The notes under the pieces are model-generated. The model was not told where the DNA came from and did no database searches. It was given only the letters and a program-made list of their open reading frames with translations. This document shows positions 22,796 to 31,288 of a stretch of 64,000 nt of DNA, piece by piece. The position numbers and the translations under genes were made by a program. How positions within the stretch are numbered: position 1 is the stretch's first letter; each line of letters starts with the position of its first letter. The stretch covers positions 19,644-83,643 of the forward strand of contig NZ_FTMG01000021.1 in the NCBI RefSeq assembly GCF_900155965.1. The letters run 5' to 3'. Source of the stretch: Mucilaginibacter lappiensis (GTDB lineage: Bacteria > Bacteroidota > Bacteroidia > Sphingobacteriales > Sphingobacteriaceae).

Positions 22796-23944
22796 ATGGA
22801 AGGTACACCAGGAAATAACGAACTAAATATAACGCCGGTTAATTTAGATATTAATCCGGCTCCGGCTACTAATACCAATACACCGGCGAAGTTGCTTGAT
22901 AAAGAAGGTAATGTTGATTTGGCCAATATTACCCAGGCCGAGGTGCAAAAATATGGCGAAGTAGCCAAAGCACTTAATCCCAAGGATGTAAACTCCATCC
23001 TTAATTATGGTACAGATGTTCAAAACTCTATGGAAAAGTATAGTAATACTTTCCTTACTTCGGTACGTACCTATAACTCGGGCGAGGTTGGTGGCCTCAT
23101 CAATGACTTACTTACTGAACTGAACTATATTGATGTGGATGAGCTGAACCAAAACGCGTTCACCTCCTTTATATCGCACATCCCTTTTATGAAAAAGCTG
23201 GTGGTTGATGCCAAAAAGCTTTTCCAGAAGTATGATACGGTAATTAACAACATTGATCAGATCACCAACAAGATCAAAGCCGGTCGTGTTAATTCATTAA
23301 AGGATAACAGCTCGCTGCAAACCATGTTTGACAGTAATGTAGGCTATATCCACCAAATGGAAGAGCTGATCATATCTGGCCAGTTAAAATACAACGAGCT
23401 GAGCGAGCAGCTGGCACAGATGGATGCCAACCCATCGGCTTATAATGATTATGAAATTGCCGATATGCGCGATTTTGTGAACCGTTTAGACAAGCGCCTG
23501 GCCGATTTGAAAGTGGTACGTTTCATTATGCTGCAATCGCTGGCGCAAATACGCGTGGTGCAAAGTAACAATACCACCATTGCCGAAAAAGCACAGTCTA
23601 TTGTATCAACCACTATCCCGGTTTGGAAAAACCAGTTGACCATTGCCGTGGCCCTGAACCGTCAAAAGGAAAACGTGGAGATGCAGAAAAAGATATCGGA
23701 TACCACCAACACTATTTTGCAAAAGAACGCCGAACTGTTGAAACAAAACAGTATTGACGTTGCCAGAGAAAATGAGAAAACCGTAGTGTCGCTGGATACT
23801 TTGAAAATAACAACAGCGTCGCTTATTGAAACGCTTACCGAGGTTAAACGCATTCACGAAGAAGGTACCGCCAACCGCAAAACACTCAACACCGAACTGC
23901 AAAACCTGGAAGTGGAACTGAAAAAAACAGTTACCAACGGGTAA
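22796..23944 (+). CDS. telA: TelA/KlaA family toxic anion resistance protein
   Basis: 382 residues, largely helical and coiled-coil, with the TelA pattern of an acidic N-terminal tail and conserved helices (IPFMKKLVVDAKKLFQKYD near 122; QSLAQIRVVQSNN near 246; TTIPVWKNQLTIAVAL near 271). TelA proteins accompany TerD/TerC modules and are needed for tellurite or envelope-stress resistance, probably as a scaffold at the membrane. It is collinear with the TerD genes. Confidence 0.9.
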   Translation: MEGTPGNNELNITPVNLDINPAPATNTNTPAKLLDKEGNVDLANITQAEVQKYGEVAKALNPKDVNSILNYGTDVQNSMEKYSNTFLTSVRTYNSGEVGGLINDLLTELNYIDVDELNQNAFTSFISHIPFMKKLVVDAKKLFQKYDTVINNIDQITNKIKAGRVNSLKDNSSLQTMFDSNVGYIHQMEELIISGQLKYNELSEQLAQMDANPSAYNDYEIADMRDFVNRLDKRLADLKVVRFIMLQSLAQIRVVQSNNTTIAEKAQSIVSTTIPVWKNQLTIAVALNRQKENVEMQKKISDTTNTILQKNAELLKQNSIDVARENEKTVVSLDTLKITTASLIETLTEVKRIHEEGTANRKTLNTELQNLEVELKKTVTNG

Positions 23945-24466
23945 CCACAATTTGTCATCCTGAGCGGCAGGGAAGGATCTATTCTACAATTAACATAATT
24001 TGTGAATAGATTCTTCGTTCCTCAGAATGACATTTTTTATTTTAATCTTTTCCCCGTCAGCAGAACAGCTTCGGCCGAAAACAGGCAGAACATGATGGCT
24101 TGTGTTGAGGCAGGGGCATTAGCAAACCTTGCCGAAGCATTGGGAATGAGCGAACGAAGTAGAGGTAAGGTTTAGCAGCCCGTGGTTCTGCCTGTTTGCA
24201 GGGTAAAGGCCAAGAGTGTAAAGAAGCATTTCTGCTGACTTGATTTTTTGGTTACTTTTGTATCAAGACAAAAGTAACAGCCTTAGCGGCAATTGAGCGC
24301 TCTACGACTTGCATTATTCGCCCTGTATAAAGGGGATTATTAATGTAGTTAATTATCTTTTTAGGATATTAATGAGCTCCCGCTGGTCGGTTGTCTTCGT
24401 TCCTCGCAATGACGTGATGGATAAAAGAGTCACTTTTGCATTTAATCAAAATTTGAGGTCGCCAAA
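23945..24466. other. Long intergenic region with repeats and a nested palindromic element
   Basis: 522 bases without a gene. It contains a TGTCATCCTGAG...CTCAGAATGACA inverted repeat (about 23956-24032), the nested palindromic element at 24056-24239, and a hairpin TTACTTTTGT...ACAAAAGTAA (about 24252-24280). A TGCGAGGAACG-type remnant (CGTTCCTCGCAATGACG, about 24399-24415) lies further on. Confidence 0.6.
24056..24239. repeat. 184-bp nested palindromic element
   Basis: Bounded by the 10-bp inverted repeat GTCAGCAGAA / TTCTGCTGAC. Inside it are CAGGCAGAAC (24082-24091) / GTTCTGCCTG (24185-24194), and inside that GCAAACCTT (24122-24130) / AAGGTTTaGC (24167-24176). Three nested pairs in order suggest a single folded RNA or cruciform, or a small non-autonomous mobile element. 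No coding capacity is seen. Confidence 0.65.
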
Positions 24467-25432
24467 TTGATGGATGAAAGCAGGTTAAATATTTTAAATC
24501 AGTCAAACCGAATGCTCAGTAAGCTGCAATTGCTTTCTGTTTTTTTTGGTGATGATATCATTTATAAAATATACCTGCGCAGCCAGGTGATCCACAAGCT
24601 TTTTGAAACCAACCCCGAGCTGGATATCAACAAGCTCGATCTGTTTCACCTGCAATTTACCCAAAGCCTCATCGATCTGCTCCGCAAGATCAAAAAGAAC
24701 AACGAAACCAACGTGAGCATGCTTTTCGATGAGATCCAGATCAACAAGGAAATGATCGACAGGCTGAACGACCCCTACTATACCCTGGCTAATTTCAACC
24801 TCGAAAAGCAACGGCAGGCGCTGAAAGTCAATTTATCACTGCGGAAGCTGTTCCAGGTACTGTCGGATAATTCGACCGATAATCCGCTGTCAAAAAACAT
24901 CAACGCGTTTAGCTCCAGGTTTGCGGCCGACTTTTTTTATCCTATTGCTCCCGAGTTGCTGCAAGAGATAACGGCCTATAACGACAAGGACGTTTACACC
25001 GATGAGTATGCTACTATTCAGCGTAAGCTAATGGGGGTTTTATGCAAGTATGAATTCAAAACCGAGTTTTACTGCGGATTAAAAGCGGGTACCCAGGTGG
25101 CCGAAGTCTATAAATTTGTAGACGACGACCGGTACCTGATCTATTCGCTGTCGGATAACTTGTTCGTGTTTCTGGATATTGCAAAAATAGCCAGCATAGA
25201 CATGGCCAATAATATGTCAAAAAAGGAAAAACTGGTACACGAACTGCGGGATAAGAACGACAAGCTGGAAGGTAACGCTTCGGCCATGAAAGCAGCTATG
25301 CCCACCGAGATCAAAAACCTGCTGGCCGACAATTATAAAAAGATATCAGACATAAGTTTTATGGAAAACATCAGTAACATTGATGTGCAGGCCAATATTT
25401 TAAAAAGCATGTTGAATACCGATTTAATTTAG
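24467..25432 (+). CDS. Hypothetical protein in the Ter cluster
   Basis: 321 residues, helical, soluble, without a domain I recognise. Features include an early segment, LQLLSVFFGDDIIYKIYLRSQVIHKLFE, and a charged heptad-rich stretch, MSKKEKLVHELRDKNDKLEG, near 250. It lies between telA and terC, 35 bases before terC, so it is probably cotranscribed and part of the Ter system, perhaps as a scaffold like TelA. Confidence 0.75.
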   Translation: MMDESRLNILNQSNRMLSKLQLLSVFFGDDIIYKIYLRSQVIHKLFETNPELDINKLDLFHLQFTQSLIDLLRKIKKNNETNVSMLFDEIQINKEMIDRLNDPYYTLANFNLEKQRQALKVNLSLRKLFQVLSDNSTDNPLSKNINAFSSRFAADFFYPIAPELLQEITAYNDKDVYTDEYATIQRKLMGVLCKYEFKTEFYCGLKAGTQVAEVYKFVDDDRYLIYSLSDNLFVFLDIAKIASIDMANNMSKKEKLVHELRDKNDKLEGNASAMKAAMPTEIKNLLADNYKKISDISFMENISNIDVQANILKSMLNTDLI

Positions 25433-25467
25433 TTTATTTAACCCCAAATTAATTCCTTACCTGTTCT

Positions 25468-26289
25468 ATGGATTTCTTACACACCATCCTGGGCCCCGAT
25501 ATTAAAGCCGGTTTGCTCATCATTTTAAACTTAATTGTTATTGAGAGTTTACTCTCGGTTGATAACGCCGCGGTACTGGCTACCATGGTTTTGGATCTGC
25601 CTCCGGCTCAGCGTAAAAAAGCGTTAAGGTACGGAATATTAGGCGCCTATATACTCCGTGGGGTATGCTTGTTTTTAGCAGCCTGGCTGGTAAAGATCTG
25701 GTGGTTAAAACCTATTGGAGGCTTATACCTGCTGTACCTAAGCTTTAATTATTTTAAGGGTAAAATTCAGGCTGCCAATAGCGAAGGAGGAGAGGAAGAG
25801 GTGGATAAAAGCAAGAACTGGCTGTACCGCTCAACCGTAGGTGTGTTTGGCGTATTTTGGGCCACCGTCGCTTTGGTAGAGCTGATGGACCTGGCCTTTT
25901 CTATCGATAACGTGTTTGCTGCCGTGGCCTTTACAGACCACGTAGTGCTGATATACATCGGTGTATTCATTGGTATACTGGCTATGCGTTTTGTGGCCCA
26001 GGCCTTTGTGAAACTGATGGAAAAGTTTACCTTTTTGGAAACCGTGGCCTTTATCGTGATCGGTGTTCTGGGGATTAAATTATCCGCATCATTGTTTGTA
26101 CACTTTAATGAAACGTCGTCCTTCTCCAAATTTATGGAGAGTGAAAAAGCTGATATTTTCACCTCGATATTTACGGTAGGTGTATTTATTATCCCAGTGC
26201 TCACATCGCTGTTATTCAACTTCCCTAAAAGGCACACCATCGAACCGGAAGTAGCCGAAGCAGCGGAAGATGTGCTGGATAAGCAATAA
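25468..26289 (+). CDS. terC: TerC family integral membrane protein
   Basis: 273 residues with about seven to eight membrane segments and the two TerC signature sites ESLLSVDNAAVLATMV (about 26-41) and LMDLAFSIDNVFAAVAF (about 138-154), which place Asp-Asn pairs in the membrane. TerC is proposed to export metal ions, notably Mn2+, or to anchor TerD/TelA complexes at the membrane. It closes the Ter operon. Confidence 0.93.
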   Translation: MDFLHTILGPDIKAGLLIILNLIVIESLLSVDNAAVLATMVLDLPPAQRKKALRYGILGAYILRGVCLFLAAWLVKIWWLKPIGGLYLLYLSFNYFKGKIQAANSEGGEEEVDKSKNWLYRSTVGVFGVFWATVALVELMDLAFSIDNVFAAVAFTDHVVLIYIGVFIGILAMRFVAQAFVKLMEKFTFLETVAFIVIGVLGIKLSASLFVHFNETSSFSKFMESEKADIFTSIFTVGVFIIPVLTSLLFNFPKRHTIEPEVAEAAEDVLDKQ

Positions 26290-26292
26290 TTA

Positions 26293-26396
26293 TTCACTGA
26301 GTCATTACGTCATTTGGTCATTGAATTAGGTGATATGATTTTATCATGGCTACCAATACTAATGACTGAATGACTCAATGACCAAATGACTCAAAA
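26293..26396. repeat. Phrase hairpin, class C (AATGACTGAATGACTCAATGACC type)
   Basis: Tandem words GAGTCATTACGTCATTTGGTCATT face ATGACTGAATGACTCAATG and ACCAAATGACTC as an imperfect inverted repeat. A second example is at 58184-58250. Confidence 0.7.
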
Positions 26397-26399
26397 AAG

Positions 26400-26864
26400 A
26401 TGAACTTAAATAAAATAATCGCCTCCATATTTGGCATCGGTTTTTTAAAAGGAGGTGGTACCTATGCGGCTATAGTAACCTGCGGGTTTATTTGGCTGTT
26501 ATGGCAAAGCCCGGTATGGCAAAATCCCTGGTACCTGTTTGTGATTACCATTATAATAACCCTGCTGGGTGTATATGTCAGTAACAAAGTGGAGCCTGAT
26601 TGGGGCGAAGACAGTTCGCGGGTGGTGATTGATGAAGTTGCCGGTATGCTGATAGCGGTAGTGTTTGTGCCCATGAATATTTATACCCTGATTGGCGGGC
26701 TTATCCTGTTCCGCTTTTTTGATATTGTAAAACCCCTGGGCATCCGCAAAATGGAAGCCCTGCCCAGCGGTACCGGCGTAATGATGGACGATGTACTGGC
26801 CGGCGTTTACTCCAATATACTGGTGTGGGTAGGCTACCTGCTTTGGCTCAAGTTTGGTGGGTAG
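26400..26864 (+). CDS. pgpA: Phosphatidylglycerophosphatase A
   Basis: 154 residues, membrane-embedded. PgpA-family motifs are present: KGGGTYAAIVTCGFIWL near the N-terminus, EDSSRVVIDEVAGMLIAV with acidic residues (about 75), and FRFFDIVKPLGIRKMEALPSG. It removes phosphate from phosphatidylglycerophosphate to give phosphatidylglycerol. It directly follows the class C hairpin after terC and may be part of the same transcription unit by chance. Confidence 0.88.
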   Translation: MNLNKIIASIFGIGFLKGGGTYAAIVTCGFIWLLWQSPVWQNPWYLFVITIIITLLGVYVSNKVEPDWGEDSSRVVIDEVAGMLIAVVFVPMNIYTLIGGLILFRFFDIVKPLGIRKMEALPSGTGVMMDDVLAGVYSNILVWVGYLLWLKFGG

Positions 26865-27233
26865 GTCCGTATTCCTTCTATAATTCCCTCCTCACGTGAG
26901 GGTCAATGTCATTAAGTTAAGGGGAAACGCAAAAGAAATTCCGCAAAAGCCCCCTCTAAACGGCGAAGCCCTCATGTAATAATCTCCCCCGGAAGGGGAG
27001 ACTTAGCTTCAGTTTTTTAAAGTCCTCCCTACCGGGGAGGATTTAGGTGGGGATCCATGTGCTTAACTTAATGACATTGACGTGAGGGGGGCGTCGGATT
27101 ATGTTTTGGCAGGGAGGGGTTTATACGTGCGATAGAACCCCAGAATGCTTACGAAACCCCTACCTTCCCTTCCCGAGGGAAGGGAATCGCACAACCCAAG
27201 CTTTTTTAATTTTTAATTCGATCTGCTAATTGA
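26865..27233. other. Intergenic region with nested repeats
   Basis: A 19-bp inverted repeat (26903-26921 and 27062-27080, containing AATGTCATTAAGTTAAG and its complement) encloses a class B phrase hairpin (26935-27052). A further inverted element with GCGAT...CCTTCCCTTCCCGAGGGAAGGG (27127-27192) resembles 62432-62470. No gene is seen. Confidence 0.6.
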
Positions 27234-28958
27234 TTACAAATTCCCCTTCTTAATCTCCCCCGCCGCATAGTTAGCGGCCCGTGCGGTTAAGGCCATATAC
27301 AGTATCGACGGACTTTGGTTGCCGGTGCTGGTCATGCAGGCGCCATCGGTAACAAATACATTTTTGCATAGGTGCAATTGGTTCCATTGATTAAGCAGTG
27401 ATGTTTTGGGATCCTTGCCCATGCGTACGCCGCCCATTTCATGAATGTCGAGCCCGGGTGCTTGTTTGTTCTCATGCTTCTCGATGTTGGTACAGCCGGC
27501 TTTTTGCAGCATGTCGGCGCTTTGGGTTAAAAAATCCTGTATCATGCGCTCGTCATTATCATCGTACTCTACCGAGGTGATCAGGAGCGGGATACCCCAT
27601 TGATCTTTCTGATCTTTACTGAGGCGTACATGGTTGCTTTCTTTAGGAACGGTTTCGCCTTGCAGGTACATATACACCTGCCATCCCCCTGGTTCGGTTA
27701 ACGAATCTTTGTAGTCGCCGCCTATTTCATCTGTAGCAGTTTCAGCCGGATGCTGGTGTCGATAAGCCCCCATAAAGGTGGTAAAGCCGCCTTTGTAATC
27801 AGTTTCCTGCCGCTGCAAGTTGCGGTAATTGGCCAGGATCAATTCCGTAGGATTCCGACCAAAATAGTATCGGTCTAAAAATCCGTCTATGCCGGCGGTT
27901 ACTGATGCCCGGTAGTTTTGGAATGCCACATATTTGCCGAGTAGTCCATTGTCATTGCCTAGCCCATTAGGGAAGCGTGCTGAGGTTGAATTCAATAGGA
28001 TGAGGTTGGTATTCAGTGCCGAGGCATTCATGAAAATGATCTTTGCTTTGTATTCTATTACTTCTTTGGTATTAGTGTCTATCACTTTAACGCCTGTTGC
28101 TTTACCCAGTTTTTCATCATAAATAACAGAGTGAACCACTGAAAATGGTCTGACGGTTAAATTGCCTGTGCGTTTGGCCCAGGGCAGTGTGGAACTTACC
28201 GAACTAAAATAACCACCAAACGGGCAGCCGCGCATACATATATTGCGTGCCTGGCATTTGCCTCGTCCCTGATCCAGATGGAGCTGATTGGGCTTGGTTA
28301 GATGTGCCCAGCGCGCGTGCACCAAGTGCCGGTCGGGATAGTTTTCACTAATCTTCTTGCTGATCACTTCCTGCACGCAATTCATATCAAAGGGCGGCAG
28401 AAATTCACCATCGGGCATGGCCTCAATGCCATCTTTATTACCGCATACGCCTATGAATTTTTCTACGTGTGAGTACCAGGGAGCTACATCATCGTAACCG
28501 ATGGGCCAGGCAATACCATAGCCAAAACGCTCGGGATTGGTAAACTCATATTTGCTCCAGCGTTGGCAGGCCCGTCCCCAGGTAAGCGATTTGCCGCCAA
28601 CCTGGTATCCCCGTATCCAGTCGAAAGGTTTTTCCTGTATGTAGGGATGGTCTTTATCTTTTATAAAAAAATGCGCGTCGTCTTCACCAAAACCTGCAGC
28701 CTTACTGATGAGTGGATTCTCCCCCAGAAATTCCCGGGTCATTTGTCCGCGATGTTTAAACTGCCAGGGATCCAGCGTAGCGGTGGGATAGTCTTTGATA
28801 TGCTCCACATTACGACCGCGCTCCAGCACCAGGGTTTTTAAACCCAGCTCACATAATTCTTTAGCAGCCCAACCACCGCTAATACCCGAGCCTATAACAA
28901 TGGCATCATAAGTTAAATGATCTGATGTTTGCAGTGGTTTTTTTGATTGATCGGGCAT
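27234..28958 (-). CDS. GMC family oxidoreductase
   Basis: 574 residues. N-terminal FAD-binding motif AIVIGSGISGGWAAKEL (about 20-35), the GMC segment RGYQVGGKSLTWGRACQRW, and a C-terminal DGACMTSTGNQSPSILYMALTARAA. Three or four Cys cluster in GKCQARNICMRGCPFGG (about 235-251), typical of the gluconate-2-dehydrogenase/sorbosone-type branch. These proteins oxidise sugars or sugar alcohols in the periplasm and often have a small partner subunit; none is adjacent here and no obvious Tat signal is visible. It heads a minus-strand block including a NagB-like and a Gfo/Idh/MocA gene. Confidence 0.88.
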   Translation of the reverse strand: MPDQSKKPLQTSDHLTYDAIVIGSGISGGWAAKELCELGLKTLVLERGRNVEHIKDYPTATLDPWQFKHRGQMTREFLGENPLISKAAGFGEDDAHFFIKDKDHPYIQEKPFDWIRGYQVGGKSLTWGRACQRWSKYEFTNPERFGYGIAWPIGYDDVAPWYSHVEKFIGVCGNKDGIEAMPDGEFLPPFDMNCVQEVISKKISENYPDRHLVHARWAHLTKPNQLHLDQGRGKCQARNICMRGCPFGGYFSSVSSTLPWAKRTGNLTVRPFSVVHSVIYDEKLGKATGVKVIDTNTKEVIEYKAKIIFMNASALNTNLILLNSTSARFPNGLGNDNGLLGKYVAFQNYRASVTAGIDGFLDRYYFGRNPTELILANYRNLQRQETDYKGGFTTFMGAYRHQHPAETATDEIGGDYKDSLTEPGGWQVYMYLQGETVPKESNHVRLSKDQKDQWGIPLLITSVEYDDNDERMIQDFLTQSADMLQKAGCTNIEKHENKQAPGLDIHEMGGVRMGKDPKTSLLNQWNQLHLCKNVFVTDGACMTSTGNQSPSILYMALTARAANYAAGEIKKGNL

Positions 28959-29043
28959 GGTGATTAGTGATTATATGTAAAAACTATTCAATGATTTATT
29001 TATATAGATTTTGTCGATATCGGTGTGTAATTATTCTTTTATT

Positions 29044-29775
29044 TTACTCTTTATTCAGCTTTTCTGCCGCACCATGATCTAAAAAGATCTGCGTGTTCGG
29101 TAGGTTTTGAAAGATAGAAGCCGGTACATCAGTTGTTACCGGGCCGTTCAGGGCCTGTGCTATAATGCCTGCCTTTTTCGAGCCGCTGGCAATCAGCACC
29201 GGTGTCCGGGCTTCGGCCAAATGACGGAGGCCCAGCGTGATTCCTTCGGTCAGTCGCGGTTGCTGTGTAAAATACTTTTTGGCTACATCGATGGTTACGG
29301 GAGCTAATGCGGAGTGATGGGCATAAACGTTAAAATCCGTACCGGGTTCATTCAGGCCGATATGGCCGTTCATGCCAATACCTACAATCATCATATCCAG
29401 CCCTCCGAGATTAGTAATATGCTCATCCATTTCTTGACACGCTCTATCAAGGTCAGCAACCTTCGCGTCAAAAAAACGCACTTGTGCCGGCGCTATTTTT
29501 AACAGCGAAAAGAAATTCTTGTGCAGATAATGGCTGCAGCTACCTTCATCATTTTTATCCATACCCACCCACTCATCCAAACCCACAAAATGCGCGCGAC
29601 TAAAATCTATCCTCCCCTCTTTGGCATATTGTACCAGAAACTTAAACATCCCCGTCGGTGAATCGCCCGAAGGGAAGCAGATCAGTGAATCAGGCTTTTG
29701 TTTGATCTGTCGCCATACTAAATAAGCTGCTGCGGATGATAACGAATCGTAATCTTTATACCGTTGTATAGTCAT
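29044..29775 (-). CDS. nagB: Glucosamine-6-phosphate deaminase-like protein
   Basis: 243 residues from the ATG at 29775, which sits 5 bases after the upstream stop; a longer frame would overlap the upstream gene. Motifs are CFPSGDSPTGMFKFL, HFVGLDEWVGM and IVGIGMNGHIGLNEPG, which match NagB (deamination/isomerisation of glucosamine-6-P to fructose-6-P) better than 6-phosphogluconolactonase. It is a little shorter than typical NagB. It is coupled to the Gfo/Idh/MocA gene, suggesting amino-sugar catabolism. Confidence 0.8.
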   Translation of the reverse strand: MTIQRYKDYDSLSSAAAYLVWRQIKQKPDSLICFPSGDSPTGMFKFLVQYAKEGRIDFSRAHFVGLDEWVGMDKNDEGSCSHYLHKNFFSLLKIAPAQVRFFDAKVADLDRACQEMDEHITNLGGLDMMIVGIGMNGHIGLNEPGTDFNVYAHHSALAPVTIDVAKKYFTQQPRLTEGITLGLRHLAEARTPVLIASGSKKAGIIAQALNGPVTTDVPASIFQNLPNTQIFLDHGAAEKLNKE

Positions 29776-29780
29776 GCTGC

Positions 29781-30872
29781 TTATTGATGATTTAACCAAA
29801 GATCGATAGGTTTGGCTACTTTAGCCGAAAATGGCAGGTTAATCTTTTTGCCCTGCCCAGCCGAAGCATAGGCCGCATAAATGATCTCCAACACGGCACG
29901 GCCGTCTTCGCCGGTTACTAGCGGGGTTTTATCATGGCGTACACAATCAATAAAGTGTTTCAGTTCGTGCGGATAACCCTGATTAAAGGCCTCTTCAAAA
30001 ATGGTGAAGCTCCAGCCTTTGGAGGTGTCTGCTTTTTCCATGGCATAACCATAACCTTCGCGACTGTAGGTAACGGCTGCGTTGCCCATAAACAGATCAG
30101 CATAAATAACGCCGCCGGTGCCATAGATCTCGCAGCGATCATCCATACCGCCGTGTTTGGCCCAGCTGTTTTCGGCCACAGCTGTCACGCCGTTCTCAAA
30201 TTCCACAATAATCACCGAGTTATCCTCGCCTTTGGTACGGCCTTTATGAAATACGGTGCTCATAGTGGCGTACACATTATTCACTTTGGCATCATTAAGC
30301 ATCCACCTGAACCAGCCCAGCGCATGGCAGCCCATATCCATAATAACACCGCCGCCAGCCAGGTTAATATCATAAAACCAATCACTATGCGGGCCCGAAT
30401 GTTTTTCGCCCTGTTTCAGCATAAATACCTCCCCTACAGCCCCATCTTTAACCAATTGCCGGGCACGCTCATATTTAGGCGCGAAACATAGCTCTTCGGC
30501 GTACATCAGCTTTACGTTATTGGCTTTACAGACAGCTATCATTTCGTCGGCCTCCTCGAGCGTTACAGCCAGTGGCTTTTCAATAATGATATGTTTACCG
30601 GCATTGGCTGCTTTAACGGTGGCCTGTGCATGGAGATAATTGGGCAGGCAGATATCCACCACCTCGCAACCCGATTCGGCAATGAGCTGATCAATGTCAT
30701 CAAACCATTGGGCTATCTCATGTTTTTTGGCAAAGGCTTTGGCTTTATCCGGGTTGCGGGCGTATACGGCAACTACTTCGGCTTCGGGTATAAAGCGATG
30801 GTATGATTCCATGTGGATATCGGTAATAAAACCGGCTCCGAGTATGGCTACTTTGGTTCTGTTCATGGGCAT
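29781..30872 (-). CDS. Gfo/Idh/MocA family oxidoreductase
   Basis: 363 residues from the ATG at 30872. The earlier in-frame ATG at 30944 adds a hydrophobic but unconserved stretch before the Rossmann motif KVAILGAGFITDIHMESY. EKPLAV (about 96) is the conserved catalytic Lys-Pro motif. These enzymes oxidise or epimerise sugars with NAD(P). The adjacent NagB-like gene 5 bases downstream points to an amino-sugar derivative, but the substrate cannot be determined. Confidence 0.85.
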   Translation of the reverse strand: MPMNRTKVAILGAGFITDIHMESYHRFIPEAEVVAVYARNPDKAKAFAKKHEIAQWFDDIDQLIAESGCEVVDICLPNYLHAQATVKAANAGKHIIIEKPLAVTLEEADEMIAVCKANNVKLMYAEELCFAPKYERARQLVKDGAVGEVFMLKQGEKHSGPHSDWFYDINLAGGGVIMDMGCHALGWFRWMLNDAKVNNVYATMSTVFHKGRTKGEDNSVIIVEFENGVTAVAENSWAKHGGMDDRCEIYGTGGVIYADLFMGNAAVTYSREGYGYAMEKADTSKGWSFTIFEEAFNQGYPHELKHFIDCVRHDKTPLVTGEDGRAVLEIIYAAYASAGQGKKINLPFSAKVAKPIDLWLNHQ

Positions 30873-30944
30873 AATTATATTAATTGGTTCGGGAAACACA
30901 CGTGATGCGTCTCCACAAAAAAACAGTGCGTAAAGGCGCATCAC

Positions 30945-31288
30945 ATGCGTCTCTTATTTAAACTTCATTCTCAATACTTGTAAAGCCAGGCACTGTTAGG
31001 TTTATTCAAGATTACTGAATTAAATACTAAATCAAAAAAACTAATTAAAGTTTTAAAAAGGATTTAGCATCGGCAACAGGCCGCATTTGAATGACCTTAC
31101 ACCAATCCGCCAACTTATTTCTGCTTATGAACATTTGCAATTTAAAAAGTTAATACATATTATTGTGTAATATTGACACAATGATTGTTATTTGTTGTTA
31201 ATTAGATATTTATAAACCAAAACTCTGCCAGTGCTGCATCATCTGTTGTCATGGCATTTATAAACTGTACATAACCTGTATAAATTTT
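30945..31288. other. Divergent promoter region before the GH3 gene
   Basis: About 340 AT-rich bases between the leftward oxidoreductase unit and the rightward GH3 gene. It contains one clear inverted repeat (31162-31182). No gene is seen. Confidence 0.5.
31162..31182. promoter_or_regulatory. Inverted repeat, possible operator for GH3 gene
   Basis: ATTGTGT-N7-ACACAAT, perfect 7-base arms, about 107 bases before the GH3 ATG in an otherwise AT-rich leader. It is a likely binding site for a sugar-responsive regulator not present in the window. Confidence 0.45.

Noticed and set aside
29934..30491. 185-codon plus-strand frame inside the Gfo/Idh/MocA gene
   Set aside because: Antisense shadow of a conserved oxidoreductase with clear motifs on the minus strand.
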